Assembly: GCA_022509205.1 (NCBI GenBank)
Contig: JAFLTR010000023.1
Location: forward strand, 1 to 35,397
Direction: 5' to 3'
Origin: Muribaculaceae bacterium
GTDB lineage: Bacteria > Bacteroidota > Bacteroidia > Bacteroidales > Muribaculaceae
DNA length: 35,397 bases
In this document: piece by piece, positions 26,275 to 34,418 of the stretch
How the letters are laid out: each line of letters opens with the position of its first letter
Position numbering within the stretch: the stretch's first letter is position 1
Notes under the pieces: generated by a model
What the model was told of the DNA's origin: nothing
Seen by the model: only the letters and a program-made list of their open reading frames with translations
Database searches by the model: none
Translations under genes and position numbers: made by a program

Positions 26275-26303
26275 ATCTATGTCTGATTACAGGGGGTCTG
26301 TAG

Positions 26304-27197
26304 TTAGAAAGCCTCCACCTTAGAGGGGTCGAAAGGGGTGCCGGGACCTTTCACATTTTGAAGTTCGAAGGTCTTTGCCCGTAGGAAATCTCCGAGTTGC
26401 TGTAGAGTCTCAAATTTGTTCTGCTCCTCCACAGATATGGGATTGCCGAAAGAAACCCGTATATCCTTATGATAAGAAGCAAACAATTCTCTTGGCAGGC
26501 GTGCCGTTCGCAGCCTCCAGTCTATCAGCCCAAGGATATTGCAGAAAGTGGAGTTTCGGCAATGGAAATATACCGGGATCACAGGCACCTGCAATTGCCG
26601 GATAAGGCGGATGATGATTTCTTTCCAGGGGTTGTCGGTGATGTTAAGTTTCCAGTCTACTTTGGAGATAGACCCGGCCGGGAAAAATCCCAGGGGATGG
26701 CCGGCCTTTACATGGTTGATCGCTTCACGCATCCCGTGAAGCGTGATTTTCTTTTTCTCCGGGTCATCGCTTTTCTGAGGGTCGACCGCAATAAAACCGG
26801 GTCGCATGGCCTGTAGGTGGTTGAGGATCAGATTAACCATCACTTTAAAGTCAGGCCTCATCAGTCCCACCAGATAAAGGAGTGTTATCCCGTCGTAGCT
26901 GCCGATAGGATGATTGCTAACCGTGATGAACGGACCGGTCTTAAATTCTTTCAGCACGTCGTAATTATCCGTGGTGATATTCCATTTATATTCATCCTCG
27001 GCCAAAGCTTTTGCAAAATCCACCCCAAGACGATTTGTGAATTTTCCATGGACATAATTCACTTTATCCATAGCGATGAACCGCAACGCCCAGTCAACCA
27101 GTTTGGGATGCTTCGCCAAGGCGGGCACCATCTTCATTACGTCATCACGGTTGATGACATCGGGACGGACATAAAACTCAGTTTTCGTTTCCTCCAT
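26304..27197 (-). CDS. PlsC-like lipid acyltransferase
   Basis: A 297-residue protein of the lysophospholipid acyltransferase group. The catalytic block is VSNHPIGSYDGITLL (His96, Asp102; the HX5D spacing occurs in the hemolysin/ornithine-lipid-type branch). The acceptor-site FFPAGSISKVDW and the PVIPVYFHCRNS block follow. It probably transfers an acyl group from acyl-ACP or acyl-CoA to a lysolipid. Candidates are phosphatidic acid synthesis or the O-acylation step of glycine/ornithine lipids known in Bacteroides; the choice is inference. No clear transmembrane helix is present. It heads the long minus-strand block and has a -7 box at 27220-27227. Confidence 0.85.
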   Translation of the reverse strand: MEETKTEFYVRPDVINRDDVMKMVPALAKHPKLVDWALRFIAMDKVNYVHGKFTNRLGVDFAKALAEDEYKWNITTDNYDVLKEFKTGPFITVSNHPIGSYDGITLLYLVGLMRPDFKVMVNLILNHLQAMRPGFIAVDPQKSDDPEKKKITLHGMREAINHVKAGHPLGFFPAGSISKVDWKLNITDNPWKEIIIRLIRQLQVPVIPVYFHCRNSTFCNILGLIDWRLRTARLPRELFASYHKDIRVSFGNPISVEEQNKFETLQQLGDFLRAKTFELQNVKGPGTPFDPSKVEAF

Positions 27198-27219
27198 AAT
27201 CTTAGAAAGATAGAAAATG

Positions 27220-27227
27220 CAAAGGTA
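27220..27227 (-). promoter_or_regulatory. -7 box for the acyltransferase-led operon
   Basis: TACCTTTG on the minus strand (27227-27220) fits TAnnTTTG and equals the -7 box of the operon at 16903. A T-rich segment but no clean TTTG lies 19-21 bases upstream. The start would be near 27213, about 16 bases before the ATG at 27197. Confidence 0.5.
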
Positions 27228-27380
27228 ACGAAAACATAGAACTTTGAAAAATCCAATAGCAAACAGATGCTAAGAGAAGAGTGTGACATGGAAAAAGGAG
27301 AAGATAGGAGAGGGAAGCGTAAAATAAGATGGGAAAAAGAGTTCGCATCAAAAAAAAACAGGGGTTGCAAAAATATTTTG

Positions 27381-27401
27381 GTACTATGTATTGCATAGTA
27401 C
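27381..27401. promoter_or_regulatory. PadR operator (perfect inverted repeat)
   Basis: GTACTATG and its complement CATAGTAC flank TATTG, an 8-bp perfect inverted repeat. It overlaps the -33 element of the padR promoter (27390-27393), so a bound dimer would block RNA polymerase. This suits autorepression by the PadR protein encoded from 27626. Assignment to that protein is inference from position. Confidence 0.7.
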
Positions 27402-27421
27402 TAAATTTATTCATATCTTTG
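27390..27421 (+). promoter_or_regulatory. padR-pspC promoter
   Basis: ATTG (27390-27393), 20 bases, then TATCTTTG (27414-27421), a good Bacteroidetes promoter. The expected start near 27428 gives a long leader of about 198 bases to the ATG at 27626. Confidence 0.7.
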
Positions 27422-27427
27422 CACCGA

Positions 27428-27625
27428 AATAACCAAACCACTACTTACAAAATTTCAAGACCTTTCATTAAGAGTGAAAAATTTATCGGCGAACCCAATT
27501 TAGAAACTGCTGGCTCAGCCACTACGGATCATAGACTAAATTAATGGTTAAATTGCTTTTCCATTAAAAACATCACTTAATTCTCTACTGAAAAACTAAA
27601 AACCACTACTTACATCATTTAAATT
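27428..27625 (+). other. Long untranslated leader of padR
   Basis: About 200 bases between predicted start site and ATG, with no convincing frame. It holds a 15-bp direct repeat at its two ends and a 7-bp hairpin (TTAATGG 27541-27547 with CCATTAA 27561-27567). I recognise no known riboswitch. With the divergent promoters this accounts for the gene-free stretch 27198-27625. Confidence 0.5.
27435..27614 (+). repeat. 15-bp direct repeat at both ends of the padR leader
   Basis: AAACCACTACTTACA occurs at 27435-27449 and again at 27600-27614, 150 bases apart. The first copy lies just after the predicted transcription start and the second just before the padR ATG. They may be remnants of a duplicated leader or binding sites for RNA or protein. 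Confidence 0.8.
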
Positions 27626-27967
27626 ATGACAATGAACGAAGAGAGTAACATCAGATCGCAAATGAGAAAGGGGATTCTTGAGTATTGCGTGCTCCTCATC
27701 CTTAGGAAAGGGCGGGCTTACCCATCCGATATCATTTCTCAATTAAGTCAGGCCAATCTGATTGTCGTGGAGGGCACAATATACACGCTGCTCAACCGAC
27801 TGAGAAAGGAGGGGAAACTGACTTATGAATGGCAGGAAAGCACGATGGGCCCTCCCCGAAAATATTACAGTATCACACCTTTTGGTCTAGACACCCTATC
27901 GGACATGACGAAGGCTTGGGATGAAATCGTTGAAAATGTCAACCACTTCAGAAAAGAGATCTTCTAA
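27626..27967 (+). CDS. PadR family transcriptional regulator
   Basis: A 113-residue winged-helix protein. The PadR pattern is clear: MRKGILEYCVLLILRKGRAY (helix 1 region), the recognition helix in VVEGTIYTLLNRLRKEGKL, and the wing MGPPRKYYSITPFG. A short C-terminal helix would give the dimer. PadR proteins are usually repressors, and those next to PspC-domain genes in Bacteroidetes are thought to control envelope stress genes. A perfect inverted repeat over its own promoter suggests autoregulation. The start may be the ATG at 27626 or 27632. The PspC gene follows after 134 bases. Confidence 0.93.
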   Translation: MTMNEESNIRSQMRKGILEYCVLLILRKGRAYPSDIISQLSQANLIVVEGTIYTLLNRLRKEGKLTYEWQESTMGPPRKYYSITPFGLDTLSDMTKAWDEIVENVNHFRKEIF

Positions 27968-28101
27968 ATAAAAAATACTTGTAGACCGCCAATACAGACC
28001 AAGCGGAAATCAATAGAGTGGTTGATGATTGCCTTTTTAATACACCCTTCATACTATAAGACTAAATTTTAATTCGATTTGGAGTTTTAAATTTTGAACA
28101 A

Positions 28102-29490
28102 ATGAAAAGAACTATAAATATAAATCTTGCAGGTTATCCTTTCACTATTGACGAAGATGCCTATTCTCTCCTCAAGGATTATCTTGACACCATACGTTAT
28201 GCCTTTGAAACTTCCGACGACACCGGGGAAATTGCCAATGATATCGAGGCTCGAATTTCCGAAATACTGATTGAAGCCAACGACTCTTCCGTCAGGATTA
28301 TCACACTCGAAGAAATTTCCGATGTTATCGAAAGAATCGGGCGTCCTACAGATTTTATAGATGTTGAGACCTCCGACACCAACGACCCGGGTTCGGAAGA
28401 AGCAGTCGGAGAGAGGGCAGGAGATACCCGGTCAAGCGCTACGCCACCGCCATATAATCCAAACAGATATTCAGGGAATTCTTTTACAAGGAAACGTATG
28501 TTCCGAGATCCCCAGAATGCAATGTTGGGAGGCGTATGCAGTGGTCTCGCTTACTATTTCAATATAGATGTGACCATATTGAGGCTCATCACAATATTGC
28601 TGTTTTTCTTGTCTGCAACCATTGTTGCCGTGGCCTATATAATACTATGGATCGTGCTTCCTGTGGCTTCCACTCCTCTTCAAAGGATGCAGATGATGGG
28701 GGAGGACACAACAGTGGAAAATATCGGCAGGAATGTCACCGGAAATTTTCAGGACCATAATGATGCGCGTTTCACACCGTCTCCCGACAACAGATCCGGC
28801 TTCCATAAATTTCTTTCAACAGCTTTTTCAATTCTTTCAAAATGTTTGATAATTCTGGGGTTGATAATCGGAGTGCCGATTTTAGTGGCTCTCGCAATTG
28901 GTTTGTTCGGATGTGTGATAGCATTGTTTGTGATTTGTGTATGTGGCACTTCCGCCGTTCTTGGCGTGTTTAATGTTGGTGGTGAAGAGTTGTTTACCTT
29001 ATACACTTTACTGGCAGTGTTGGGAGGAATTGTTACAATTGGTATACCCTTATGGCTGCTTGTCAGAAAACTTTGGGGCAGAGGGGAAACCTCTCCAAAT
29101 CCTGCAAGACAAAGGGCTATGTTGATTGTTTGGCTCTGCGGGATAGCTCTCCTTTCAGTCTTTACCGTTAAAGCATATAATAAAGCTAAACAACTCAACT
29201 ATCAAAAATGGACCGGTTTGATTGAGAACGTAGAGCAAATAGATATGGAAGACGGAGATGTAGAAAATATTGAAGTCAACTCGGAAGGTATCACCATCAA
29301 GGGGAAGACCGGCAAGACCATAACGATAAACAGAGACGGGATAAAGTCGAAAGAATCTTCCGAATCTGAGGAAATAATAGTCGATCAAACCACTGAAACT
29401 CCGGAGGAAGCTGAAGAGAAAATCTCCGTATCAGACGAAGGTAAAGCCCATAAAAATGAAAATACGAATCAGTTAGATTCAATAAGATAA
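28102..29490 (+). CDS. PspC-domain membrane protein
   Basis: A 462-residue protein. The N-terminal cytoplasmic part (1-90) is a helical region common to Bacteroidetes PspC proteins (MKRTININLAGYPFTIDEDA; EISDVIERIGRPTDFI). After a disordered linker, the PspC domain (about 130-195) reads KRMFRDPQNAMLGGVCSGLA, then YYFNIDVTILRLITILLFF, with its membrane helix. Several more helices lie between about 235 and 360. The tail (about 375-462) is acidic and low-complexity with a small beta repeat (ITIKGKTGKTITINRDGI). PspC proteins take part in phage-shock-type membrane stress sensing. The role here is inferred from the PadR partner, which probably represses both genes. Confidence 0.9.
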   Translation: MKRTININLAGYPFTIDEDAYSLLKDYLDTIRYAFETSDDTGEIANDIEARISEILIEANDSSVRIITLEEISDVIERIGRPTDFIDVETSDTNDPGSEEAVGERAGDTRSSATPPPYNPNRYSGNSFTRKRMFRDPQNAMLGGVCSGLAYYFNIDVTILRLITILLFFLSATIVAVAYIILWIVLPVASTPLQRMQMMGEDTTVENIGRNVTGNFQDHNDARFTPSPDNRSGFHKFLSTAFSILSKCLIILGLIIGVPILVALAIGLFGCVIALFVICVCGTSAVLGVFNVGGEELFTLYTLLAVLGGIVTIGIPLWLLVRKLWGRGETSPNPARQRAMLIVWLCGIALLSVFTVKAYNKAKQLNYQKWTGLIENVEQIDMEDGDVENIEVNSEGITIKGKTGKTITINRDGIKSKESSESEEIIVDQTTETPEEAEEKISVSDEGKAHKNENTNQLDSIR

Positions 29491-29560
29491 TAGAATGAGC
29501 CGCAACTATGTTCGTTCTCTATAAAATCTGCTTCGCGGATTGAACTTATGTTTGTTTGGA

Positions 29561-29591
29561 AAGGTGAGCCCGAAATATAACGGCTCACCTT
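29561..29591 (+). terminator. Probable terminator of the padR-pspC operon
   Basis: AAGGTGAGCC (29561-29570) and GGCTCACCTT (29582-29591) form a perfect 10-bp stem with an 11-base loop, followed by a T-rich but interrupted tract. It lies 71 bases after the PspC stop and is the only strong structure in 29491-29762. Confidence 0.65.
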
Positions 29592-29762
29592 CTTGTATCT
29601 TTCTTATATCTTTCAAGTTTGTCAGGATTTCCTCCCGAACAAATAATAATTGTTTTAAGGCTCGTTCCCCCTTTTGAAATTCTTATGATTTTTACAAATC
29701 TAAAATGAAAGAATTGGTTGATAACTTCCCTGATTTCTGATCCTTGCAAACATTCTGACATA

Positions 29763-31424
29763 TCATATTATGTCACGTACCGCTTGTTCGAACGAGTCTT
29801 TGTCAATGGCACGGTTGCGCACTCTGGTTCGGTTATTGTAAATCGTTTGAGGTGAACAGAAAAGAAGATCCGCCATGTCGGCACTGTCGGTGACTCCGAG
29901 CCTTATTAGAGCACATATTCTTAATTCTGTGTTGAGTGTTTCCACACTTTTGAGATTTATCTGGGAATCCTGTTTCAACAATTGGTTGATTCCGGCAATG
30001 AAATCGGGAAATAATTCGAGGAAAGCCTTGTCGAAACGATTAAGATATGATTGGTCGAACTTATCTTCTATCGGTTTGAAAGTGGAATTGTCAAGAAGCT
30101 CGGAGGCAAGATTGGCTTTTACTTTCTGTTTCACTAATAATTTGTAAGATTTCAGTTTTCCAAGACTTGCAAGACAAGTGTTTCTCCATAATCTTGTAAG
30201 ATTCTCTTTGCGATTTTTCAGATCTTTAAGTTGCGTGTTGGTTTCTTCAAGTTTTTCATTCGACATGGCCGATTCCCCTTTGGCATCGTGAATCTGAGTG
30301 TTTAGCCATCTGAGGTTTTCGTCGCGCGAATAAAGGTCTTTTTCTGTCGCCCGAAGGTTGAAATGCTGTTTTCTGATGTATATTATAAGAACTGCAATTA
30401 TGGCCATCAATAACGAAGAGACTATTATAAGTACCAGTGTGCTTGCCCTCTCCTTCTTTTTGATTGAGGAGATATATCCGGGGAGAATCTCCGGGAATTT
30501 TCCTGCGATATCATGGATATCGGAAGGGTTATTGAAATTCACTATGTCTTCGGTGGCTACAGTGAGATATCGGGTTGCTCTCTCGATATTATCATTCTTT
30601 TCGTTGAATAAGAATAATGTCAACTCTCTTAATGCATTTTGATTTTTTAACGGGATTTGAAGTTCTGCTTCCGCCGCCTTGATAAGCCACTCGAGATATT
30701 GTTCCCGGTTTTCTTGTTTTTGATAATAATGGGCGATTTCAAGTGCTGAAGCCGGATAAAGAGGGTGATCAGGCGAAGTGTTTCCTGTGATTTCAAGATA
30801 ACAATGAAGCGACAGATCTTCACGATTCTCTATAAGTTTCAGTTTTTCTGCAAGATAATAAAAATGTTCGGGTGAATTTTTTTCAAGAGATTCGATAAGT
30901 TTGTCGAGATTATGAGCCATTTCACCACGAGTTTTCTGTTTTTCAGAAGAACTCTTGGAATTTTTAAACAGATTGAGATCCAGGAGATTTTTAGTCTTAT
31001 AGAATTCAATTTTGTCGGCATCCTTAAACTCAATGGGGTCGAGTTGTTGCAGTATTTCATTTGCTTCTATAAAAAAACTGCCCTCGGCAAGTATCCGTGC
31101 CTTTTGTAAGAGTGCATACGTCTCAAGATCAGGGTTTTGAGCAACATAAACCTGGTTAAGAAGTTGATTGGAGTATAAAAGGGCCGAATCTATCGACAAA
31201 TTTCTATATTCATCAATAATTTGATTAAGGATATCGATTTTAGCTGAATGGGAATTGGAATCTTTCATTAAATTTTTAAGACCCGTCAGTTTTTCCTCCT
31301 TTAAGGATAAGACACTGCCATGAGAGGAGACAAGACTGTCAATTCTTGAAAATTGAGCGTAAGCAGCCGTCGTTGAGATTGCTAAATAGAGGAAAAGGAA
31401 TATTGACTTTGGCCGGAATTTCAT
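29763..31424 (-). CDS. DUF6377-type membrane sensor-regulator with TPR-like periplasmic domain and HTH
   Basis: A 553-residue protein from the ATG at 31424 (MKFRPKSIFLFLYLAISTTA, a signal peptide). An upstream ATG at 31487 would add 21 residues ahead of that signal and is less likely. A helical, TPR-like periplasmic part (about 25-320) is followed by one membrane helix (about 330-350), a coiled coil (about 360-425), then a cytoplasmic region ending in a helix-turn-helix (TDSADMADLLFCSPQTIYNN, then RTRVRNRA). This matches the Bacteroidetes DUF6377 family of one-component transmembrane regulators. Signal and targets are unknown, and no susC/susD-like genes lie nearby. A -7 box TATATTTG lies at 31492-31485. 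Confidence 0.85.
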   Translation of the reverse strand: MKFRPKSIFLFLYLAISTTAAYAQFSRIDSLVSSHGSVLSLKEEKLTGLKNLMKDSNSHSAKIDILNQIIDEYRNLSIDSALLYSNQLLNQVYVAQNPDLETYALLQKARILAEGSFFIEANEILQQLDPIEFKDADKIEFYKTKNLLDLNLFKNSKSSSEKQKTRGEMAHNLDKLIESLEKNSPEHFYYLAEKLKLIENREDLSLHCYLEITGNTSPDHPLYPASALEIAHYYQKQENREQYLEWLIKAAEAELQIPLKNQNALRELTLFLFNEKNDNIERATRYLTVATEDIVNFNNPSDIHDIAGKFPEILPGYISSIKKKERASTLVLIIVSSLLMAIIAVLIIYIRKQHFNLRATEKDLYSRDENLRWLNTQIHDAKGESAMSNEKLEETNTQLKDLKNRKENLTRLWRNTCLASLGKLKSYKLLVKQKVKANLASELLDNSTFKPIEDKFDQSYLNRFDKAFLELFPDFIAGINQLLKQDSQINLKSVETLNTELRICALIRLGVTDSADMADLLFCSPQTIYNNRTRVRNRAIDKDSFEQAVRDII

Positions 31425-31484
31425 GATGAGGAAAGTTAATAGATGTCGGAAGCTGATAATGATTTTAGAATCGGTATTTAACTG

Positions 31485-31492
31485 CAAATATA
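31485..31492 (-). promoter_or_regulatory. -7 box for the DUF6377 regulator gene
   Basis: TATATTTG on the minus strand fits TAnnTTTG about 60 bases before the ATG at 31424. No clear -33 box is visible. The surrounding 31488-31640 stretch is very AT-rich and otherwise empty. Confidence 0.45.
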
Positions 31493-31640
31493 AGAAATAT
31501 TTTTAAAAGAGGCTACCGACATAAGAAAATTAAAAAATTGTAAGACACTAAATAATAGCAATATAAATTTAGTTAAAAGAAAAAATCAACTACCTGTAAT
31601 CTACCTTTAAAAATTCCTTATAATTTAAAATTTTTGACTT

Positions 31641-31967
31641 TTAGATTGTAATTTGCTCTAGCAGGGTAATAAAAAAGAGAGCTTCCTGATTGAATTTTTG
31701 GGGTAGCTCTGAAAGTGCCGGTATCAGGATATGGTCGTGCCATAGATGGGCTTTTTCTTCAGAATCAAAATTAGCCGAAAGGGCAAAACTGATTGCTTCT
31801 TCTTCGTCAGGTTTCTCTCCTCCCACCTCGATCAGTCTTTTAAGCTGAGGATCTTTAGCAGGGGAGTCGTCATTGAAGAATATAGGGAAAAATTCATTCC
31901 TTATGTAATTCAATAAATTCTCCTCCCGAGATGGATTCACCATAAATGTAATGTTGTAAGTATACAT
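31641..31967 (-). CDS. DUF4286 family protein
   Basis: A 108-residue small protein starting MYTYNITFMVNPSREENLLN. The DUF4286 family has a ferredoxin-like antibody-monooxygenase-type fold suggested by its pattern of strands (start; ISFALSANFDSEEKAHLWHD; ALFFITLLEQI). The function is unknown. I chose the ATG at 31967. An in-frame ATG at 32012 would add 15 residues running into the terminator of the RNA operon upstream. It sits alone between the tRNA/SRP RNA unit and the DUF6377 regulator. Confidence 0.85.
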   Translation of the reverse strand: MYTYNITFMVNPSREENLLNYIRNEFFPIFFNDDSPAKDPQLKRLIEVGGEKPDEEEAISFALSANFDSEEKAHLWHDHILIPALSELPQKFNQEALFFITLLEQITI

Positions 31968-31984
31968 TGTTAATATAAGAATAT

Positions 31985-32016
31985 AAAAAAAACGGCATGC
32001 CCGAAAGAACACGCCG
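31985..32016 (-). terminator. Rho-independent terminator of the SRP RNA-tRNA unit
   Basis: On the minus strand CGGCGTG (32016-32010) pairs with CATGCCG (31999-31993), with one G-U pair, across a 10-base loop. Eight Ts follow (31992-31985). It is placed 56 bases after the tRNA-Thr 3' end and just before the DUF4286 start. Confidence 0.8.
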
Positions 32017-32071
32017 CCAAAACAAAATTATGAAAAACATTCAACGCTAAGCTGCAAGGCAGCTAAGTTTG

Positions 32072-32145
32072 AGCCTCTTGTCGGATTCGAACCAACGACC
32101 CCGAGATTACAAATCACGTGCTCTGGCCAACTGAGCTAAAGAGGC
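32072..32145 (-). tRNA. tRNA-Thr (UGU anticodon)
   Basis: The minus strand folds as a full cloverleaf: acceptor GCCTCTT (32145-32139) with AAGAGGC, D arm AGCTCAGTTGGCCAGAGC, anticodon loop TTTGTAA with anticodon TGT, and T arm with GGTTCGAATCC. The discriminator is U and CCA is not encoded. The anticodon stem has one U-U mismatch. It lies 4 bases after the SRP RNA and is probably cotranscribed with it. Confidence 0.95.
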
Positions 32146-32149
32146 AAAT

Positions 32150-32244
32150 GGGAGAGCGATCTACATCGCACAGCTCAACCCGCTACCCTTGCTTCGGTCA
32201 AGACCTGGGGGATTTACGGGGAGCAAGTCGTGCAGGACTCACCC
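32150..32244 (-). ncRNA. ffs: Signal recognition particle RNA (small, 4.5S-type)
   Basis: The minus strand holds the SRP RNA domain IV core, CCAGGTCTTGACCGAAGCAA followed by GGGTAGC, where Ffh binds. The ends pair (GGGTGAG at 32244-32238 with CTCTCCC at 32156-32150), giving about 95 nt, the size of a bacterial small SRP RNA. A perfect promoter at 32250-32281 predicts a start right at the 5' end. The product targets membrane proteins cotranslationally to FtsY and SecYEG. Ends are accurate to a few bases. Confidence 0.88.
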
Positions 32245-32249
32245 GACTG

Positions 32250-32281
32250 CAAAATTACTACAGATTTATATAATTACCAAA
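32250..32281 (-). promoter_or_regulatory. Promoter of the SRP RNA-tRNA-Thr unit
   Basis: On the minus strand TTTG (32281-32278), exactly 20 bases, then TAATTTTG (32257-32250): a textbook Bacteroidetes promoter 6 bases before the RNA 5' end. The 32282-32493 stretch between it and uvrC is AT-rich, and I see nothing else in it. Confidence 0.85.
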
Positions 32282-32493
32282 TCATTTAGACCAAATGTAG
32301 CTAAATTAAGATTCCACACCTCCGGAAGTACTATCCAATCAACTGATTATTTGTAATTTATAAGACAGACGCAAATCTGTTTAAATAATGTTAAAATATG
32401 TAAAGATTAAATTTAGAAATATACAATACCAAACTCATAACCTTGAATTAGTATAATTTGAAATAGTAGAAACTGCCAGGATTCCCGGTGTTA

Positions 32494-34401
32494 TCATTCC
32501 GGATGGAAATGAGAATACAAAACAGAGGCTTTTGCAGAGCCTACGATCGCAGAGAGATCATCCAAGGATGCTTCCTTGATTTTTCTTAGACTTTTAAACT
32601 TCAGCATCAGTGCCTTTTGAGTAGCTGGTCCAATTCCCTTAATACCGTCCAGCTCACTTCTAACCTGACCCTTCGACCGTCGGTCACGGTGATGAGTAAT
32701 GCCGAATCTATGGGCTTCGTCACGTAGAGCCTGAATCACCTGTAGACTTCGACTTTTCTTGTCGATATATAAAGGATACTGGTCACCCGGATAATAAATT
32801 TCCTCCAACCGTTTGGCGATACCAACGAGAGCTACCTTTCCACGAATCCCCATCTCATCAAAAGCCTCTACAGCAGCACTTAACTGACCTTTTCCCCCGT
32901 CGACCACAACCAATTGCGGCAAATCCTCCCCCTCTGAAATCATTCGAGAATACCTGCGATGCAAAACCTCTTTCATGGAAGCAAAATCATCGGGTCCTTC
33001 GACAGTTTTTATGATGAAATGCCGATAATCTTTCTTAGACGGTTTACCATTCCGGAACACCACACAACTCGACACCGGATTAGAGCCCTGTATATTTGAA
33101 TTATCGAAACATTCTATGTGGCGCGGTTGTACATCAAGCCGGAAATCATGCTTCATCTGTTCCATCAACTTTTCCACCCCTCTCTCCGGATCAAGTTTCT
33201 CAGCCATCTTTTCCTTATCTGCCATATATTGGGCCACATTCTTCATTCCGACATCCAGAATCTTCTTCTTTTCCCCTCGTTTAGGCACCACGAATTTCAC
33301 TCCTTCAAATTCCACATCAGGATCAAAAGGCACGATTACCTCGGAAAATTTTCTTTCAAATCTTCTGGATATCTCAGCGATTGCAAGCGACAGAATCTCC
33401 TCTTTTTTTTCAGCAAGTTTACGCCGGAATTCCATATTCAGACTCTGCACAACAGCCCCATGGTGGAGGTGCATGAAATTGACAAAAGCTGAATCACCGC
33501 TCTCCTCATAGGCAAACATGTCCATATCATCTTCAGGAGAGGCAATCACAGTCTTGGCATTATACTTTCTTACATTCTCATACTGCTCCTTCACCACTTG
33601 AGCTTCCTCAAAATGCCACTGCTCACTCAGACGCAACATCTCCTCCTTAAGATGATTTTCAAGCAAGAGCGTCTCTCCGTTCAGTATCTGTTTTATTTTT
33701 GAGATATATTTCCCGTATTCTTGCGGATTGACAAATCCGCGACATGGACCTGAACATTTATTTATATGATAATCCAGACACAGGCGATACTTTCCCTGAG
33801 CGATCTTCTTATCTTCCAGATTATGCACACAACTTCTCAGAGGAAACACATCCCGGATAAGCTGCAACATCATCTTCGCATTCTGAACACTACTATAGGG
33901 ACCGTAATATTTAGCATTCAAACCCTTTTCCCGCGTCATGAATACCCTCGGATACAACTCCTTGGTGACCACAATCCACGGATACGACTTATCATCCTTA
34001 AGGAGCACATTATAATGAGGCTTATAAGCCTTTATCATCGCGTTTTCCAAATGTAGTGCATCTTCCTCCGAAGTTACGACGATAAATCTCATATCCACTA
34101 TGCTCCTCACCAACAGATTTGTCCTAACAGAATCATGCTGCCGGTTGAAATAAGAGGACACTCTTCGCTTTAGTCTTTTAGCCTTACCGACATATATCAC
34201 ATTTCCACGCTTGTCGAGATAGATATACACTCCCGGCGACTCCGGAAGATTCAGTATCTTCTCCCGGAGATGATTGCCGGGCTTATTGTTCGCAATATCA
34301 TCCCGTGTCCGGTCGGGCGTGATCTCCAGACCGAACTTTCCCGTTTCATCTATGTTACGACCGAAATCTGCAAGAACAGAATCGACAGATAATTCCGACA
34401 T
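32494..34401 (-). CDS. uvrC: Excinuclease ABC subunit UvrC
   Basis: UvrC makes both incisions around a lesion marked by UvrAB. In order: a GIY-YIG nuclease (about 50-130; SPGVYIYLDKRGNVIYVGKA), a Cys-bearing linker (CSGPCRGF), the UVR helix pair (about 250-290), the RNase H-like 5' nuclease domain (HIECFDNSNIQGSNPVSSCV; VVDGGKGQL) and C-terminal helix-hairpin-helix motifs (DGIKGIGPATQKALM). The start is the ATG at 34401 (635 aa); a TTG one codon earlier is less likely. The N-terminus is about 30 residues longer than usual before the GIY-YIG domain. It follows apt by 17 bases, and mnmG-apt-uvrC is a familiar order in Bacteroidales. Confidence 0.96.
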   Translation of the reverse strand: MSELSVDSVLADFGRNIDETGKFGLEITPDRTRDDIANNKPGNHLREKILNLPESPGVYIYLDKRGNVIYVGKAKRLKRRVSSYFNRQHDSVRTNLLVRSIVDMRFIVVTSEEDALHLENAMIKAYKPHYNVLLKDDKSYPWIVVTKELYPRVFMTREKGLNAKYYGPYSSVQNAKMMLQLIRDVFPLRSCVHNLEDKKIAQGKYRLCLDYHINKCSGPCRGFVNPQEYGKYISKIKQILNGETLLLENHLKEEMLRLSEQWHFEEAQVVKEQYENVRKYNAKTVIASPEDDMDMFAYEESGDSAFVNFMHLHHGAVVQSLNMEFRRKLAEKKEEILSLAIAEISRRFERKFSEVIVPFDPDVEFEGVKFVVPKRGEKKKILDVGMKNVAQYMADKEKMAEKLDPERGVEKLMEQMKHDFRLDVQPRHIECFDNSNIQGSNPVSSCVVFRNGKPSKKDYRHFIIKTVEGPDDFASMKEVLHRRYSRMISEGEDLPQLVVVDGGKGQLSAAVEAFDEMGIRGKVALVGIAKRLEEIYYPGDQYPLYIDKKSRSLQVIQALRDEAHRFGITHHRDRRSKGQVRSELDGIKGIGPATQKALMLKFKSLRKIKEASLDDLSAIVGSAKASVLYSHFHPE

Positions 34402-34418
34402 CAAAATTTAAGTCGATA

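Noticed and set aside
32115-32120. CACGTG core as another parS site
   Set aside because: It is part of the tRNA-Thr anticodon-arm sequence and the flanks do not match.
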